From the NCBI GenBank assembly GCA_963855995.1, contig OY979717.1, forward strand, positions 6,567,428 to 6,631,427: DNA of 64,000 nucleotides, in the 5' to 3' direction. A program made the position numbers and the translations under genes. Positions 10,594 to 22,486 of this stretch are shown in pieces. How positions within the stretch are numbered: position 1 is the first letter of the stretch; each line of letters begins with the position of its first letter. Below the pieces are notes generated by a model, which was not told the DNA's origin, did not search any database, and worked only from the letters and a program-made list of their open reading frames with translations. The stretch comes from Muricea muricata (taxonomy: Eukaryota; Cnidaria; Anthozoa; Malacalcyonacea; Plexauridae).

Positions 10594-13500
10594 CTACAAC
10601 TCGCGTCCATTGTAGTCAGTTGGTACTTCTGGAGGGACACATTGAGAGCCTTCAGGTCTACCAAACCTTTCGACCTTTGCACCTTTATCAGTTGGCTCGA
10701 TCAAAACACTGTCTCCTGATGCAATTGAAGGATCTTCATCGTAATAATTAAAAGGTCGTAGAAAGAAGCCAGCGTGGTTACCCGGTGTTGATGTGTTTGG
10801 AATATCTTCAGAATGTGGAATATGCATGATCCCTACAGTTATCCAAGTCACCAAATCTTCATCTACAATACTTTCGTTATCTGTGATAAACTTTTTGAAG
10901 TCAATGACTGGATTATACAGGTCATTTTGGTTGTAAATAGATGAACTTCTTTCTTCAGTTTTCTTGTATTTTGTCACTGCAAGTTGATAGTGGGACCAAC
11001 TGAAACCATTTGTAAATTCCCAGTCTTCTGGGTATAACTGATAAAGTATTCCATGGAGTTGAACTCTATACCCACGTCGCACACCTTGGGCATTCTTCTC
11101 AGCTGAGTTATAAAAATTCAGATAAGATGGACGTTTGAAATCAAACTTGTAAGCAGCGTCCATTTCAGTGTTCTTTAAATCACGTATTAATCTTTTTTGA
11201 ACGTGATGTTTGTTTGGAAACCACAATGAGGAGATATTTTCAATTTTTGAGGTTATCGTCTCAAATCTGTTTGTTCTACCGGCAATGTCTAAATCAACTT
11301 TGTAATGAATGATGTGATCATGCAATGACCCAGCAACATTTTTATATACTTGATTGCCGTATTCGTCTTCTTCAGGTGTCCAGAATGTGGCTTGCAAATA
11401 GCCCGTTGTTGCCACCTTTGTTTCAATAACTCCGTTAGGATAAAATATAAAATCATATACATAGTCATAGTTATATGGTGTAGATATGGTTCTGAAAACA
11501 AGTCCTGTGCCTTGCATTCCTCCATAGAAAGTATAACTACCTTCAAAATCGTTTTCAAAATGTCGGCGAAGTGGAATTGCCAGATTGTGTTCAAAGACAC
11601 AAACAGCGTTACGACGCTTGCCTGGATGAGAAGAGTCAATGAAATATTCGACATCGAAAAATGTTGCAGTTTTAGGACAGTCGACACCTTTTACCAGTTC
11701 AAAATTAGCACCAATAGCCCAGGCAGAATCAAGATAGTCACTATACGACTGCATTGGGGAATAAGCACCATAAAACGCTGCAGGCTCTTGCAAACTTAAT
11801 TCGTACGCAATTCTTCCTCCATTAAATCTGATGTCAAATAACTGAGGACCAGATGTAGTGCGGATACGAAAATCAAAACTCCATCCCATGTATTCAATAT
11901 GATTGTTATCTGAGGTGTAGCGTTTACCATCAGGTTCAAACAGTTGAGGTTCACGTAATGGTTTTGATGGTTGAAGGTGTTCACCTCGTCGTTTTAGACT
12001 GGAGAATTCGATGCTCTTTCCTTTTGGAGTAGAAAGGTCTACTTTTGTTATATTACCAGTTTTGTATGAATCAATAAACTGTTCGACTGAGTCAAAAACT
12101 CTTTTATCGTAGTAAACCTGAAATTAGGTAATTATGAAGTAATGAGGACATGACAACTATAATTAGAGTACAGTCACACTATAGGGGATTCCTAAAAAAG
12201 TTAACAAAAGTTATGTTTTTGCACTTGCATAGGTTCTGTGTTTAAGTATAAGCATTACTTGCAATTCTTAGTGAAATATTTGAATAAAAATGCATGTAAT
12301 GAGTTTTAAACTACATTAAAAATGTTTACATAAATATTCAAAAATTAGTGAGTAATCTGGGTCGAATCACTTGTGTCCTTATAATAGCTAATGAGGATAT
12401 AATGGTGTCTTTAGAAGAACAAGTCCCTAGAATACGTCTCATTTAGATGCATACTTCTGTCGTTGGTAAAGGTGACTCCAAGGCCACACTTACAGCTTAC
12501 TGTATGTTTCAGTTTATTGGTTGTCACCACACGTACCCCAGCTTGTTTAAAGAGGCGATCAAGTCGTTCGGTTCTGTGCATTTTTTGCTGCGCTTAATAA
12601 AGTTTCTGAAGTGGGCCTCAGCCTCAGCTCTGGGTTTTGATTTGATTAAGCTCGTTGTTTTCAAATAAAAGTAAATATACTTAGTAAAAGTAAATATTTT
12701 TTTATGCACAGAACAATATGCAGAACAAACTTCCCTCCCTCTTCATTGAAGCGTAGCAAATGTAAGACGGCTAAAGCTTGAATGGCTATATTTGCTGTGA
12801 GTAGTAATCATTAGCGGGAAATGAGTCATGCAACTAAACTTTGCTGATTAATCACCTCGTCGTCATTCCATGTTCAATGTACTCTATGTTGGAAATGTCA
12901 CTACCGTTTTCATTTTGAATACAGCTATTTCAATTAGGGTTGTCTTTCCAAAAGCGTAAACTGTGAACTATGAGTGCGCAAGGGATGAAGGATTGTTGCT
13001 TATTTAGGCCCTCATACTCAGAGAATTAGTTTTGTGGCAAGTATGTTTGCCGTCGTAAGTTTCCCATGTGCACTTGATGCTGTTTCAAAGAAGTAATTCC
13101 AAGTTAACAAGACGCCTGCTAAGGCGTTCACTCCGCCTGCCAAACGAAAATGGGCACAAGGCCAGGCAGGGCTGTAACTAGAGAGTTCATTGCGGGTGGG
13201 GTACATTCACTTATTTCTGTTCTGCCCAACTAATTCCTTTTTAAATCAATTATTATTAGGGTACCTTCCAAGGCATTTAAGACATTGCTAGCACATCTTA
13301 TGTAATCACTAAGATAACCAAAAATCAATGTCTGAGTGACCTGCCAGGCACTCTGTCCAGAGTCCTAGTAGGATTGCATTTTTTAGAATTTAATTTAGAT
13401 TAAAGACTTTCATTGTACATACGTTAAACAAGATTCTTTTGCCATAATACCACCAACATATAACTCTTTTATTTTGCAAGTAAAGAAAATTTTACTAAAA

Positions 13501-16267
13501 GTGTATACAATACATCAATCTATTAAATCCATCAATTTGTTAAATCTATTCTGTAGCACACTGCCTGAAGTCTCCACGACAGTAATTTGTTGGGAAAATG
13601 TTGGCTAGCCTTTTGATATATTGACAAGCTTTGAATTAGATATTTGATGGGTTGATAAGGTGTCAGGTAAATATTTGGCATGTTTATAAAATGTTGGTTA
13701 GGTTTTTGACTTGTTGACAAGATGTCAGTTAGGCTTTTGGCTTGTTGACAAGATGTTGGTTAGGCTTTTGGCTTGTTGACAAGATGTCGGTAAGGCTTTT
13801 CGCTTGTTGAAAAGATGTCGGTAAGGCTTTTGGCTTGGTGACAAGATGTCGGTTAGGCTTTTGGCTTGTTAACAAGATGTCGGTAAGGCTTTTCGCTTGT
13901 TGAAAAGATGTCGGTAAGGCTTTTGGCTTGGTGACAAGATGTCGGTTAGGCTTTTGGCTTGTTAACAAGATGTCGGTAAGGCTTTTGGCTTGTTGACAAG
14001 ATGTCGGTTAGACTTTGACCTGTACATGCCCACAAGTTGTCAGTTAGACTTTCGACATGCTGACAAAGTATTTACTTCCAGAAAGCTTCAGGTGTCAGTT
14101 AAAACATTGGTATATAGGCAGGGTGTCTGATAAAGTTTTGGCAAATTGAGAAAGTGCCAGTTGAAATTTTACTAAATTTAAGTTAAATTTTGTTCTTTTT
14201 TTTATTTTGCATTTTTGAGTTTTTTTCTTGCTATTTTGATAATTATAGCAACAATCTTTACAGTAATCGACTTAAAAGTATTTCTGTGATCTTTATTTTT
14301 TGTGATATCTAATTTGAAATCCTTTCTCTGAGTCAACTATTCAACAATAAACATGTCAATTTTTTTATAAAGAAAGTTATTATATATAAATACTATAGAT
14401 AAAGACTAAAATGCCGCACTCAGCTATGACTGTTGACGTTCTAACGAAACAAGCATTAAAATCGCTCATAAAAACAACAAAAATTAAAAATTAGACTAAG
14501 CTATTAAGTCTGAAGTCTCCACGATATAATTTGTTGGGAACTTTAGACTAACATATGTATTTCTGGAATTGGAATGTAAAATGTCTCTTACCTTTTATAA
14601 TTATATGAGATCCTACAAGCAAATAAATCATTTTGCACGAAATATTAGCATCTCAACATAGGTAGAAATAGAAAACCAAGGAAAAAATTCACAACGTGTT
14701 TAGAACTAGGAACATATTTCCTAGACTCACTCCTTAATCATGGAATGATGGAGTTTATCAAAATTTGCCGTTTTAAAACATTTCTAGAGCAATTTTTTGA
14801 TAAAGAACCTTCCTGTCCCTTTTTGTTCACTATTACATGTTAAAAATTGTGTTTTGTATATAGATATTTCAGTGGAATTTGCGTTTGATTCAGGGTTTGA
14901 TTCTTGTGTAGAAATTTCTAAATTTCCTTAAAAGTAGGAATACAACAGAAAATGACGGAAGTACGCTCCGTCGCTCCTCGGTAAAGTTTCGCGGTGGAAT
15001 TTGTCGTTTTAAAACATTTTGCATGGAAATTTTTGCACGTAAAATCTTCTTGCGATTTTGATGTTCTAGCATACATGTTAAAATGCGTGTTTTGTTGACA
15101 TATTCCGCTAGAAATTGAGTTTAAACGCCGTGTTTAGGTCGGCTCACGCGGCTTGTGCCCAGCGGTATCACCCATGAGCGGCGGCACCGACTTCTGACAC
15201 CGAAAAAAAAAACAGAAACGGGGCGAATTTAAAACTCCGCCTCGCCTACGGCAGGCGGAGTAATTAATGGTTTACGTTTTTTAAAAAGACAGCTGTAATT
15301 GGCTGTAATTTAAAACGCTCGGCGTCATTAATTAAACATCGGCTAAATTTAAAGACCCTGGCTTGCAAGGTCAAGCCATGCGAAGATCATGTTAACTAAC
15401 AGAAGCGGATAAGGGCGGTTACCGTATCAGTACAAAATTCCTTACCCTAGTTTTCCATTTGCTTCCATCAAATCCTTCTCCTTGAATCAGCAGTCCTAAA
15501 CCAACTGGTTGTACTGCTATGCCAGGTACTTTCCTCGAAAACCAAATATGAGATATCAGTTCGTTTGAATCAGCCATTATAGCCGGCCCATAGAAACCGT
15601 ATGTTAGGCATTGATCTGCACAATTGACAATCACAAAACCATCAAATAATTCGACCAAAATCTGATTCGCTGTTGATCCAAAGTCATTCACGAACTTATC
15701 TAGAATATCTTGTCCCAGCTTGCTGGTAGGTCGTGCATGAAATGGTATTGTACGTGTAGTAAGAAGATTGTTACGTTCGTGTTTCATTGGTTTATCAAAG
15801 TGAACTAATATTTCCTCAACAACTGGTGGGGATGCAGCTCCTTTAAAGATGATAACATTTGCAGTACGAGCTGGTTTTGGTCCCTTGTTATCAAGGTATG
15901 CAATGGCATCATCTTTGATAGGATTCTGTAGTTCAATCAAGAAAATGTAGTTTGAGTTCAACGTGGCTTTTTCATATGTAGTGACATTTAGCGAGGTAAC
16001 ATTCAAGATGTAGTCGCGGACTTGTAGCAGTTCCTGTTCTGATAAATCTCGATACAGATCCTGGGATGTCAAATTCGCCTTGAGCGACGATGTTGTGGAA
16101 CAGCTTGATAATCTTTCAGGATTCTTTGAATTATTCACCGTTATAATGATTATGGCTACAGCAAGAGCAACGACAAGTAGCACCAAGATGCATATTACGA
16201 TTTTAACAGCCCATGGTGTTTTAGTATTTTCTGGTTCCTTAGCCTTTTTATACCTGCAAAAAGGCAT
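10594..16267 (-). CDS. AOC: Membrane copper amine oxidase 1, two exons, 781 aa
   Basis: Exon 1 is 16267-15446 (donor AGG|GTAAG) and exon 2 is 12117-10594 (acceptor TTTCAG|GTT), joined in frame as WKTR-VYYD. Residues about 19-44 are one hydrophobic segment after a short basic cytoplasmic N-terminus, hence a type II membrane anchor. Exon 1 then carries N-terminal domains (VGLGLL...WKTR) and exon 2 the catalytic domain. The TPQ motif T-x-x-N-Y-D-Y is intact with cofactor Tyr491; the catalytic base is Asp404 in YLD; copper ligands are His540 and His542 (LHDH) and His709 (IPHSED). Length matches vertebrate AOC3 (763 aa). The family oxidises primary amines to aldehydes with release of H2O2 and ammonia, here probably at the cell surface. 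An in-frame ATG exists upstream (16339), but the 16267 start gives A at -3 and is shared with copy 2. Substrate is unknown. Confidence 0.9.
13590..14090. repeat. 31-bp minisatellite in amine oxidase 1 intron
   Basis: Units of the form GGCTTTTGGCTTGTTGACA plus AGATGTCGGTTA repeat with an exact 31-bp period through 13740-14000, with more degenerate copies on both sides. There are about 12-15 units, and some alternate between two subtypes (TTGGCTTGGTG and TTCGCTTGTTG). Because 31 is not a multiple of 3, the ORFs through it repeat only every three units and are not genes. Confidence 0.9.
14755..15125. repeat. Diverged direct duplication in amine oxidase 1 intron
   Basis: Two segments of about 135 bp (14755-14890 and 14990-15125) share the order GCCGTTTTAAAACATTT / GTCGTTTTAAAACATTT, then ACATGTTAAAA, then GTGTTTTGT. 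This suggests an old tandem duplication about 235 bp apart. No coding content is recognised. Confidence 0.5.
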
Positions 16268-16339
16268 CGTGAACGCGAAGCAGTGAGTCTTCTTGTTGTT
16301 GATTCGTTTTAAGTAACAGCCTTGTAGAAGGAATTTCAA

Positions 16340-16600
16340 GGAAAGGCAATATACCTCGAGAGTCTTGCTCGAGAGCTACTTAAAATACTGTCACGCGATA
16401 CTTAGTACAGATAACATGATTTGAATAACAAAAGTGTAGCATTACAACAGACACTTCTCAAATTCCTCAGTTGGATCACCTCAAAACATGTTTTCAAGTC
16501 GAGACTGAATTTGTTCCTTTTCACATTCAATTTCCTAATTGAATTGAATCGGCTGCCTGGTGTACTCGTGTGAAGGTGTAATATGCATATCAAAACATAC
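16340..16600 (-). promoter_or_regulatory. 5' flank/promoter region of amine oxidase 1
   Basis: The sequence is duplicated upstream of amine oxidase 2 (about 39830-40010) and a third time at 22487-22654. Shared blocks include GCAATATACCTCGAGAGTCTT (copies 1 and 2), TAAAATACTGTCAC, ATGATTTGAATAACAA and GTCGAGACTGAATTTGTT. Conservation among all three suggests the promoter and 5' UTR were duplicated with the gene. No single TATA box can be named with confidence. Confidence 0.5.
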
Positions 16601-16849
16601 ACAATACCGTTTATACAGGGTGTATCAAAAAAAAGGTAATCGAACTTTGCAGTGCTCTAGCGCGTTCATTATACAATCTACAGAAATCATTCTTTCGCAG
16701 GCGGAAAGACCAGGCTTTTAGCTTTCGATTGTCATCATTTTTGTGAAATTTGAAGAAAGATTGGGCAAATACGAATCAAATGAAAATACCTAAGCTAAAA
16801 TTGGTCAATTAATTTTGAAATTTAATTCCCTAATGGTATTAATCGTAAC

Positions 16850-16878
16850 GTTTCGTCTTTAACTTAAGACATCTTCAG
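16850..16878 (-). ncRNA. Hammerhead-ribozyme-like core, copy 1
   Basis: On the minus strand CTGAAGA is followed by a short hairpin (GTCTT...AAGAC) and then GAAAC, matching the hammerhead pattern CUGANGA-stem II-GAAA. One unpaired T precedes the stem, and no UH cleavage site with a proper stem III is evident. It is a relic or degenerate motif. Confidence 0.35.
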
Positions 16879-17384
16879 ACTAATAGTATAAAATTACATG
16901 AGACTATGAATATATTTAAGCTAGTTATTTACATGGTGTAATGTCACAAAGTGTTAAGGATAGTAAAGGATAGGAAGGTAAGAATAGTACATAACAGGAC
17001 GATACAACAAGGGGACAAAAAAAAGACAGACACAAAAAGCAATTATAGAAGGTTAAGCGGAATTGAGCTGCCCTGCACGTTAAGAGAGGGTTTGACTGTT
17101 TAAGCTTGGATATAAGAAGGCTTTCGTGAATCATTAATTCACAAGTGTCGGAGCAAGAGGAGAGAATTTCGAAGTCGTCAAAGTTTGTAGAGTGACCGGT
17201 AGAGTTTAAGTGAGAGAAAATGCTAGACATGACTGGGCTGGATGATGGTTTTGTGTCTGTCTTTTTTTTGTCCCCTTGTTGTATCATCCTGTTATGTACT
17301 ATTCTTACCTTCCTATCCTTTACTATCCTTAACACTTTGTAACATTACACCATGTAAATAACTAGCCTTTATACTATTACTAGT

Positions 17385-17413
17385 CTGAAGATGTCTTAAG
17401 TTAAAGACGAAAC
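17385..17413 (+). ncRNA. Hammerhead-ribozyme-like core, copy 2 (inverted arm)
   Basis: Identical to the core in copy 1 but on the plus strand, in the other arm of the Penelope-like element. The same caveats apply: stem II is well formed and the stem III/cleavage side is not. Confidence 0.35.
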
Positions 17414-17901
17414 GTTACGAATAAAACTATTTTAAAATCTTACTGTTATTGCTTTGATGGCTTTACTAAAAGTTATATGTTGGGCTCTCATTTTTATTAT
17501 AAGAATCCGTTTTCTGCCTGGCAAATCCCTGGCTACGATATTAAATAATGGTATTAAATTTCAACAGATTTTCAATAAACTCCCAACGGTGAAAAAATGC
17601 GATTTCGACCTGCAATTTTTATCGCATTTGTATTTGCTTGATTTTTCTTCAAATTTTATAAAAGCGATGGCAATTAAAAGCTAAAAGCCTGGTCTTTCCA
17701 ACTACGTAAGAATTATTTCTGTATGTTAAATATTGAACGCTCTAGAGCACATCAAAGTTCGATTACCTTTTTTTTGATACACCCTGTACAGTTGTGTTGT
17801 AAACTCACACCAGCTCCTAGCATTATATCCTCAATAGGTCACAAAGATTGATTTTAAAACAATATACCTTCTCGTATTCTCTCGTCATTTCACAGTATAA
17901 C

Positions 17902-18681
17902 TACAGGGTGTATAAAAAAAAGTAGACAAATCTGAAATCGCTCTCTGCTTCGTGAAGCGCCTCAATATGCGATGTTTTTTTTATTACAATAGATGGTTTT
18001 GATACTTATAATCTAGAATAAACCGGAAACATGAGAAATTTAACAAACTTCAATACCCGGGGGGTTCTGTCTTTTACGGCAATTTAAATATGCCTTGCGC
18101 ACCAAACTTAAATGCTTAAAAGTAATTTTGACTTAGTAGATAGAAAATTTGTCGGGTGTTGTATTGCTGTACAAAATTTCAGAAAATTTGCTTGAGTATA
18201 AGCCGTTCAAAACGTCGCGCAAACTTCCATATTTTTAGCAAAATTAGGTTTGTGCATGTTTAATTTATGTATTTACTTAATTTGCATAAAACTCCCGAGG
18301 GACATTTAATTAAAATTGGAACATTTCTTCAGAAAAACGATTCTTATTGAGAAAATATACGTTCGCACGACGTTTTGAGGGGCTTAAACTCAATCAAATT
18401 TCTTGAAATTTTGCACAGCAGTAAAACACCTAACATATTTTCTACCTAACAAATCAAAATAACTTTTAAGCCTTTAAATTTCGTGCGCAAGGAATTTTTT
18501 AATGTGTTTCAAAATACGCACGCCCCTGGGTTTGAAACATTTAAATTTCAGAGTATTTTCATTTATTCTGCACCGTAAGTACCCAAGCAATGTATATTAA
18601 TAAAAAACTTCATACTTTAAGCCGCTTCGCGAGGTTGAGAGCCGTTTCAAAATTGTCTACTTTTTTTTTGTACACCCTGTA
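17902..18681. mobile_element. Palindromic MITE, TACAGGGTGTATAAAA ends, 780 bp
   Basis: TIRs TACAGGGTGTATAAAAAAAA and TTTTTTTTGTACACCCTGTA are flanked by TA. Most of the body is also an imperfect inverted repeat; for example, GCCGTTCAAAACGTCG on the left pairs with a CGACGTTTTGAGGGGC-type sequence on the right. It shares the outer TACAGGGTGTAT with the neighbouring MITE but differs in its body, so it is a different family moved by a related transposase. Confidence 0.75.
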
Positions 18682-18940
18682 TAATATCAATAAGTACGTG
18701 CAACAATGCCTATGTGAACACGAGGTCATTTCTGAGCGTTTTCACAACAGTCAAAAAATCCAACTATTGAAAATTCTTATCGCATAAAACGTTTAGTTAT
18801 TATGCAAAGACGAGGTTCATGCTGGTTTTCATCAAATTTTGTTGACAAGCGGGAGCGTTTTGAAATACGTCGGAATGAAAACGCTCAGAAACTACACCGT
18901 GTGCACATAGCCAAAATCATGCGCACCCTCGGTGGCATTA

Positions 18941-21900
18941 GGGCCATTTATACGAGCGAAAATAAGCCGCGGCTTAAATAGTAGTCAGGGAGCATATGTA
19001 GTCCCGTGGGATTTTCGTGAAAAAAGCAAGCCACCTATCTAGGAATGTTAATTGGGCCCCAATGAGCACGAAAAATTTTGTCGGCAATTTTGCGACCTGC
19101 TCCGACTGTCACAGGGGGTGGGGTGGGGTGGGGGGACATTTTCGGCATTACTGAAAAATCGATTTTTCTCTATAACTTTTTGATTCTAAGGAAATCTTTT
19201 ATTTTGAAATATCCTACCTCCCTAAACTAAGGGTCAATGAGCACAAAGAAGCTATATTCGCGACAGTGATGTGTTTGCTGGACCAAAATGCATGCTAATT
19301 AGGTCCGCCATTAACAAAAATCGGATTTTTCACTCTGACTCAATGCAAATTAGACCAAGATCAAAAATGAGGGTTTCTACCTCCCCGAATATATGGTCAA
19401 TTAAGATGTTAATGCTAAATAAATTACTTCATCATGTTATTTTGTGCGTGAATTGGAAATTAGCTGAAGGCAGACATCGACTGTCAGTAATCTGCAAAAC
19501 CTTATCTTCATAAAAAATGCCTTAAAAGGGTTCCGTGATTCTTAAAACATTAGATATGATGAAATAAATACTAATCATTTACAAGCCAATGATCAAGGGG
19601 TTATGCAACCCAAGAATCTGCACGTTACTTTACAAACGCCGAAGTTCTGAGGTTACTAGTGAAGAATGATTATCTTCACGAAGTATCTTCCTCGTCCTCG
19701 TCTTTCTCGTCAGACGATGGGTCAGATGGGAAGTTTACACAAGGCTCATCATCATCACCGCATGCGCAAAGGTCAGTGCAGTTAAGCCCTGCCTTGCTGC
19801 ACTGACATCTGTTCGTTCCACATCCCTTGGTGCAACGGCACTTGACGAGATGAAAAACAGCATCTGGGGCGGGTTGCTGCTAAGTCATCACTGGATACCA
19901 TTCATCTAAATCAAAAGAAAAACCTCATAATTTGATATTATTTTAGTCACTTTCACGATGATATGCCTTAGGTGAATTACCTTTCTCCAGGGTCCATCCA
20001 AAGCCTGCCGGTGAGGGAAGCCTTGGGTTTGGGATTATATCGTTCTTCCATACCATTGTTTGCTAATGGGCACGTAATATCGCCTGTTTCAGGGCTGCCT
20101 TGCTAAGTGGCAATCTCTCAGACTTTGCCTGTTTCCTTCGGAATAAAAACCATCTAAATTCATTGACACTTCTGATCTGGGTGCCAGGCAAGTACAGCAA
20201 GCACACAAGCTTCTCTATGGCAGCCAAGGTTGAGAGTAGAATTCCTCCTAGGTCTGCAAGGGCATCCACGCAGTCACTGTCAGCCTCTAAAAATGCTTTC
20301 TAGCAAGCTAGCTTGCTTTTCCCAGCAAAGCTCCCGGTCACATCGGCTCCGCTCCACGCATGAAAACCTGGAACAGCTGCTATTGTAGCTGGATCAAGGG
20401 CACGAACTATGGAACAAAGGGGATTTTTTTATGCCGCTGTCCTCTGCCGGTCACGAATCGCGTGTCTTCACATAGGTCTGCGTGCCGTCTCAGTGCCAAT
20501 ACAAACACATCAGTGTCTGGCAAGACGATGTCAATTCTCGTGGCTCCTGACACTGTGGCATCTACAGCGTGCAGCAGCAGTTTCGTGCCGGGCTCCTCCT
20601 GATTGCTGTCAAGGTATTACATCTCTCTGTGCGTTCCTTTACATTTACTATCCCACGCCACCGTCACACGTAAACCCTCTTCACGGCCTTTCTCCAGCGT
20701 CTTAATGGCAAGGTACTCTGTAAGTTCTTTCTTGGTGTTAACCTGTGCCAGAAGTCTTTTCATTGTTACCTATAAAATAGGAAGCAGTTTACAATCAGTT
20801 AATCTGAAGTCTAAAACTTGGATTCAGTAAAAAGAATTTAGTTTAAACGTTTTCCTACCTTGGAGATACTGTACTGTGAGTAATTCTGTAACAAACAGGA
20901 TCTTGACCTCCTTGTTGCAAGACTCTAGTAGCTGTTTTGAGGGAGAGCGGCCTACTAAGGCAGCCCTGACACAGGCGATATTACGTGCCCATTACCAAGC
21001 AATGGTATGGAAGAACGACATAATCCCAAACCCAAGGCTTCCCTCACCGGCAGGCTTTGGATGGACCCTGGAGAAAGGTGATTCACCTAAGACATATCAT
21101 CGTGAAAGTGACCAAAATAATGTCAAATTATGAGGTTTTTCTTTTGATTTAGATGAATGGTATCCAGTGATGACTTAGCAGCAACCCGCCCCAGATGCTG
21201 TTCTTCATCTCATCAAGTGCCGTTGCACCAAGGGATGTGGAACGAACAGATGTCAGTGCAGCAAGGCAGGGCTTAACTGCACTGACCTTTGCGCATGCGG
21301 TGATGATGATGAGCCTTGTGTAAACTTCCCATCCGACCCATCGTCTGACGAGAAAGACGAGGACGAGGAAGATACTTCGTGAAGATAATCATTCTTCACT
21401 AGTAACCTCAGAACTTCCGCGTTTGTAGAGTAACGTGATTCTTGGGTTGCATAACCCCTTGATCATTGGCTTGTAAATGATTAGTATTTATTTCATCATA
21501 TCCAATGTTTTAAGAATCACGGAACCCTTTTAAGGCATTTTTTATGAAGATAAGGTTTTGCAGATTACTGACAACCGATGTCTGCCTTCAACTAATTTCC
21601 AATTCACGCACAAGATAACATGATGAAGTGATTTATTTAGCATTATCATCTTAATTGACCATATAATTGGGGAGGTAGAAACCCTCATTTTTGATCTTGG
21701 TCTAATTTGCATTGAGTCAGAGTGAAAAATCCGATTTTCGTTAATGGCGGACCTAATTAGCAAGCATTTTGGTCCAGCAAACACATCACTGTCCCAAATA
21801 TAGCTTCTTTGTGCTCATTAACCCTTAGTTTAGGGAGGTAGGACATTTTAAAATAAAAGATTTCCTTAGAATCGAAAAGTTATAGAGAAAAATTGGTTTT

Positions 21901-22462
21901 TCAGTAATGGCGAAAATGTCCTTCCACCCCACCCCCTGTGACAGCCGTTGAAGCTGGTCGCAAAATTGCCGGCAAAATTTTCATGCTCATTAGGGCCCAA
22001 TTAACATTCCTAGATAGGTGGCTTGCTTTTTTCACGAAAATCCCACGGGACTTAATTTCATGACATGCTCCCTGACTATAGGTCGAGAACACAGCCTTTT
22101 ATACGCCAGTTTTACTAAATTTATTAAAATAGCCCAAAACACTCGTATAAATAGGACAACACATCATACAAACAGACTTGCCTTGGTCGCGAACATCATA
22201 TTAATAAACTAAACTAATAATAAATAATATTAATAAACATCGTATAAATGGACTTGCCTTGGTCGCGAACGAAGCGTTTTTACGAGGTTTTCCCGCCTAA
22301 AATTGGCCGCGGCCAATTTAAGACGAGGCCCGAACCCTGGGTTAAAATTAGCCGCGGCTTATTTTAGTCGCAAAGAAATAGCACGTTTATACAGACGTTC
22401 TCGACTTATTTAAGCCGCGGCCTATTTAAGCCGCGGCTTATTTTCGCTCGTATAAATGCCCC
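18941..22462. mobile_element. Large fold-back element (~3.5 kb) with long inverted arms
   Basis: The outer ends GGGCCATTTATACGAGCGAA and TTCGCTCGTATAAATGCCCC are inverted. The left arm, 18941-20105, is an inverted copy of most of 20957-22462, with only scattered substitutions. The right arm carries about 340 extra bp (22085-22430), rich in CCGCGGCTTA-type motifs. The unique centre is 20106-20956. The arms include the 3' end of the ORF described separately. A hairpin of this size suggests an inverted duplication of one element copy. Confidence 0.78.
19740..20830 (-). pseudogene. Broken TE-encoded ORF with C-terminal Cys-rich (CxC-like) motif
   Basis: Minus-strand frames give in order FHAWSGADVTGSFAGKSK (about 20350-20280), then LVCLLYLPGTQIRSVNEF and LPLSKAALKQAILRAHYQ, then PSPAGFGWTLEKG, then a Cys cluster CRCTKGCGTNRCQCSK followed by CTDLCACG (about 19850-19745). 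This order matches an uncharacterised protein family common in cnidarian and other invertebrate genomes and usually tied to mobile elements. Stops and frameshifts break it, for example in the 20400-20600 region. The C-terminal half is repeated on the plus strand in the right arm (about 20960-21325). Confidence 0.6.
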
Positions 22463-22486
22463 TATTATACGCCTTGGTTCAAGCAG

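Larger units (their letters stand above)
16843..17545 (-). mobile_element. Penelope-like element remnant with inverted PLTR arms
   Basis: The insertion is bounded by a 12-bp direct repeat TAATGGTATTAA (16831-16842 and 17546-17557), as expected of target-primed integration. The minus strand at about 17245-17045 encodes SSIFSHLNSTGHSTNFDDF and, further on, HESLLISKLK, the C-terminal end of a GIY-YIG endonuclease as found in Penelope-like elements. On each side lie inverted ~180-bp copies (16843-17035 and 17258-17437), consistent with PLTR-type repeats, each holding a hammerhead-like core. The element is heavily 5'-truncated, with no reverse transcriptase left. Confidence 0.7.
16614..17788. mobile_element. 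Mariner-type MITE interrupted by a Penelope-like insertion
   Basis: The ends TACAGGGTGTATCAAAAAAA and TTTTTTTGATACACCCTGTA are inverted copies. The next ~170 bp on each side also match each other and the MITE at 8395-8939 (shared: GAAATCATTCTTTCG, AAAAGCCTGGTCTTTCC). The interior is split by the element at 16843-17545. Confidence 0.8.

Noticed and set aside
11289-11799. Overlapping ORFs within amine oxidase exon 2 (149 aa on plus, 132 aa on minus in another frame); similar at 32103-32336
   Set aside because: Shadows of the catalytic-domain exon. The amine oxidase frame has all copper and TPQ residues.
13729-13968. 79-aa minus-strand repeat protein
   Set aside because: It is the frame through the 31-bp minisatellite. 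It lies within an intron and has no start context or family match.
13498-14090. CRISPR-like array
   Set aside because: The repeats are head-to-tail without unique spacers and the DNA is eukaryotic, so it is a minisatellite.
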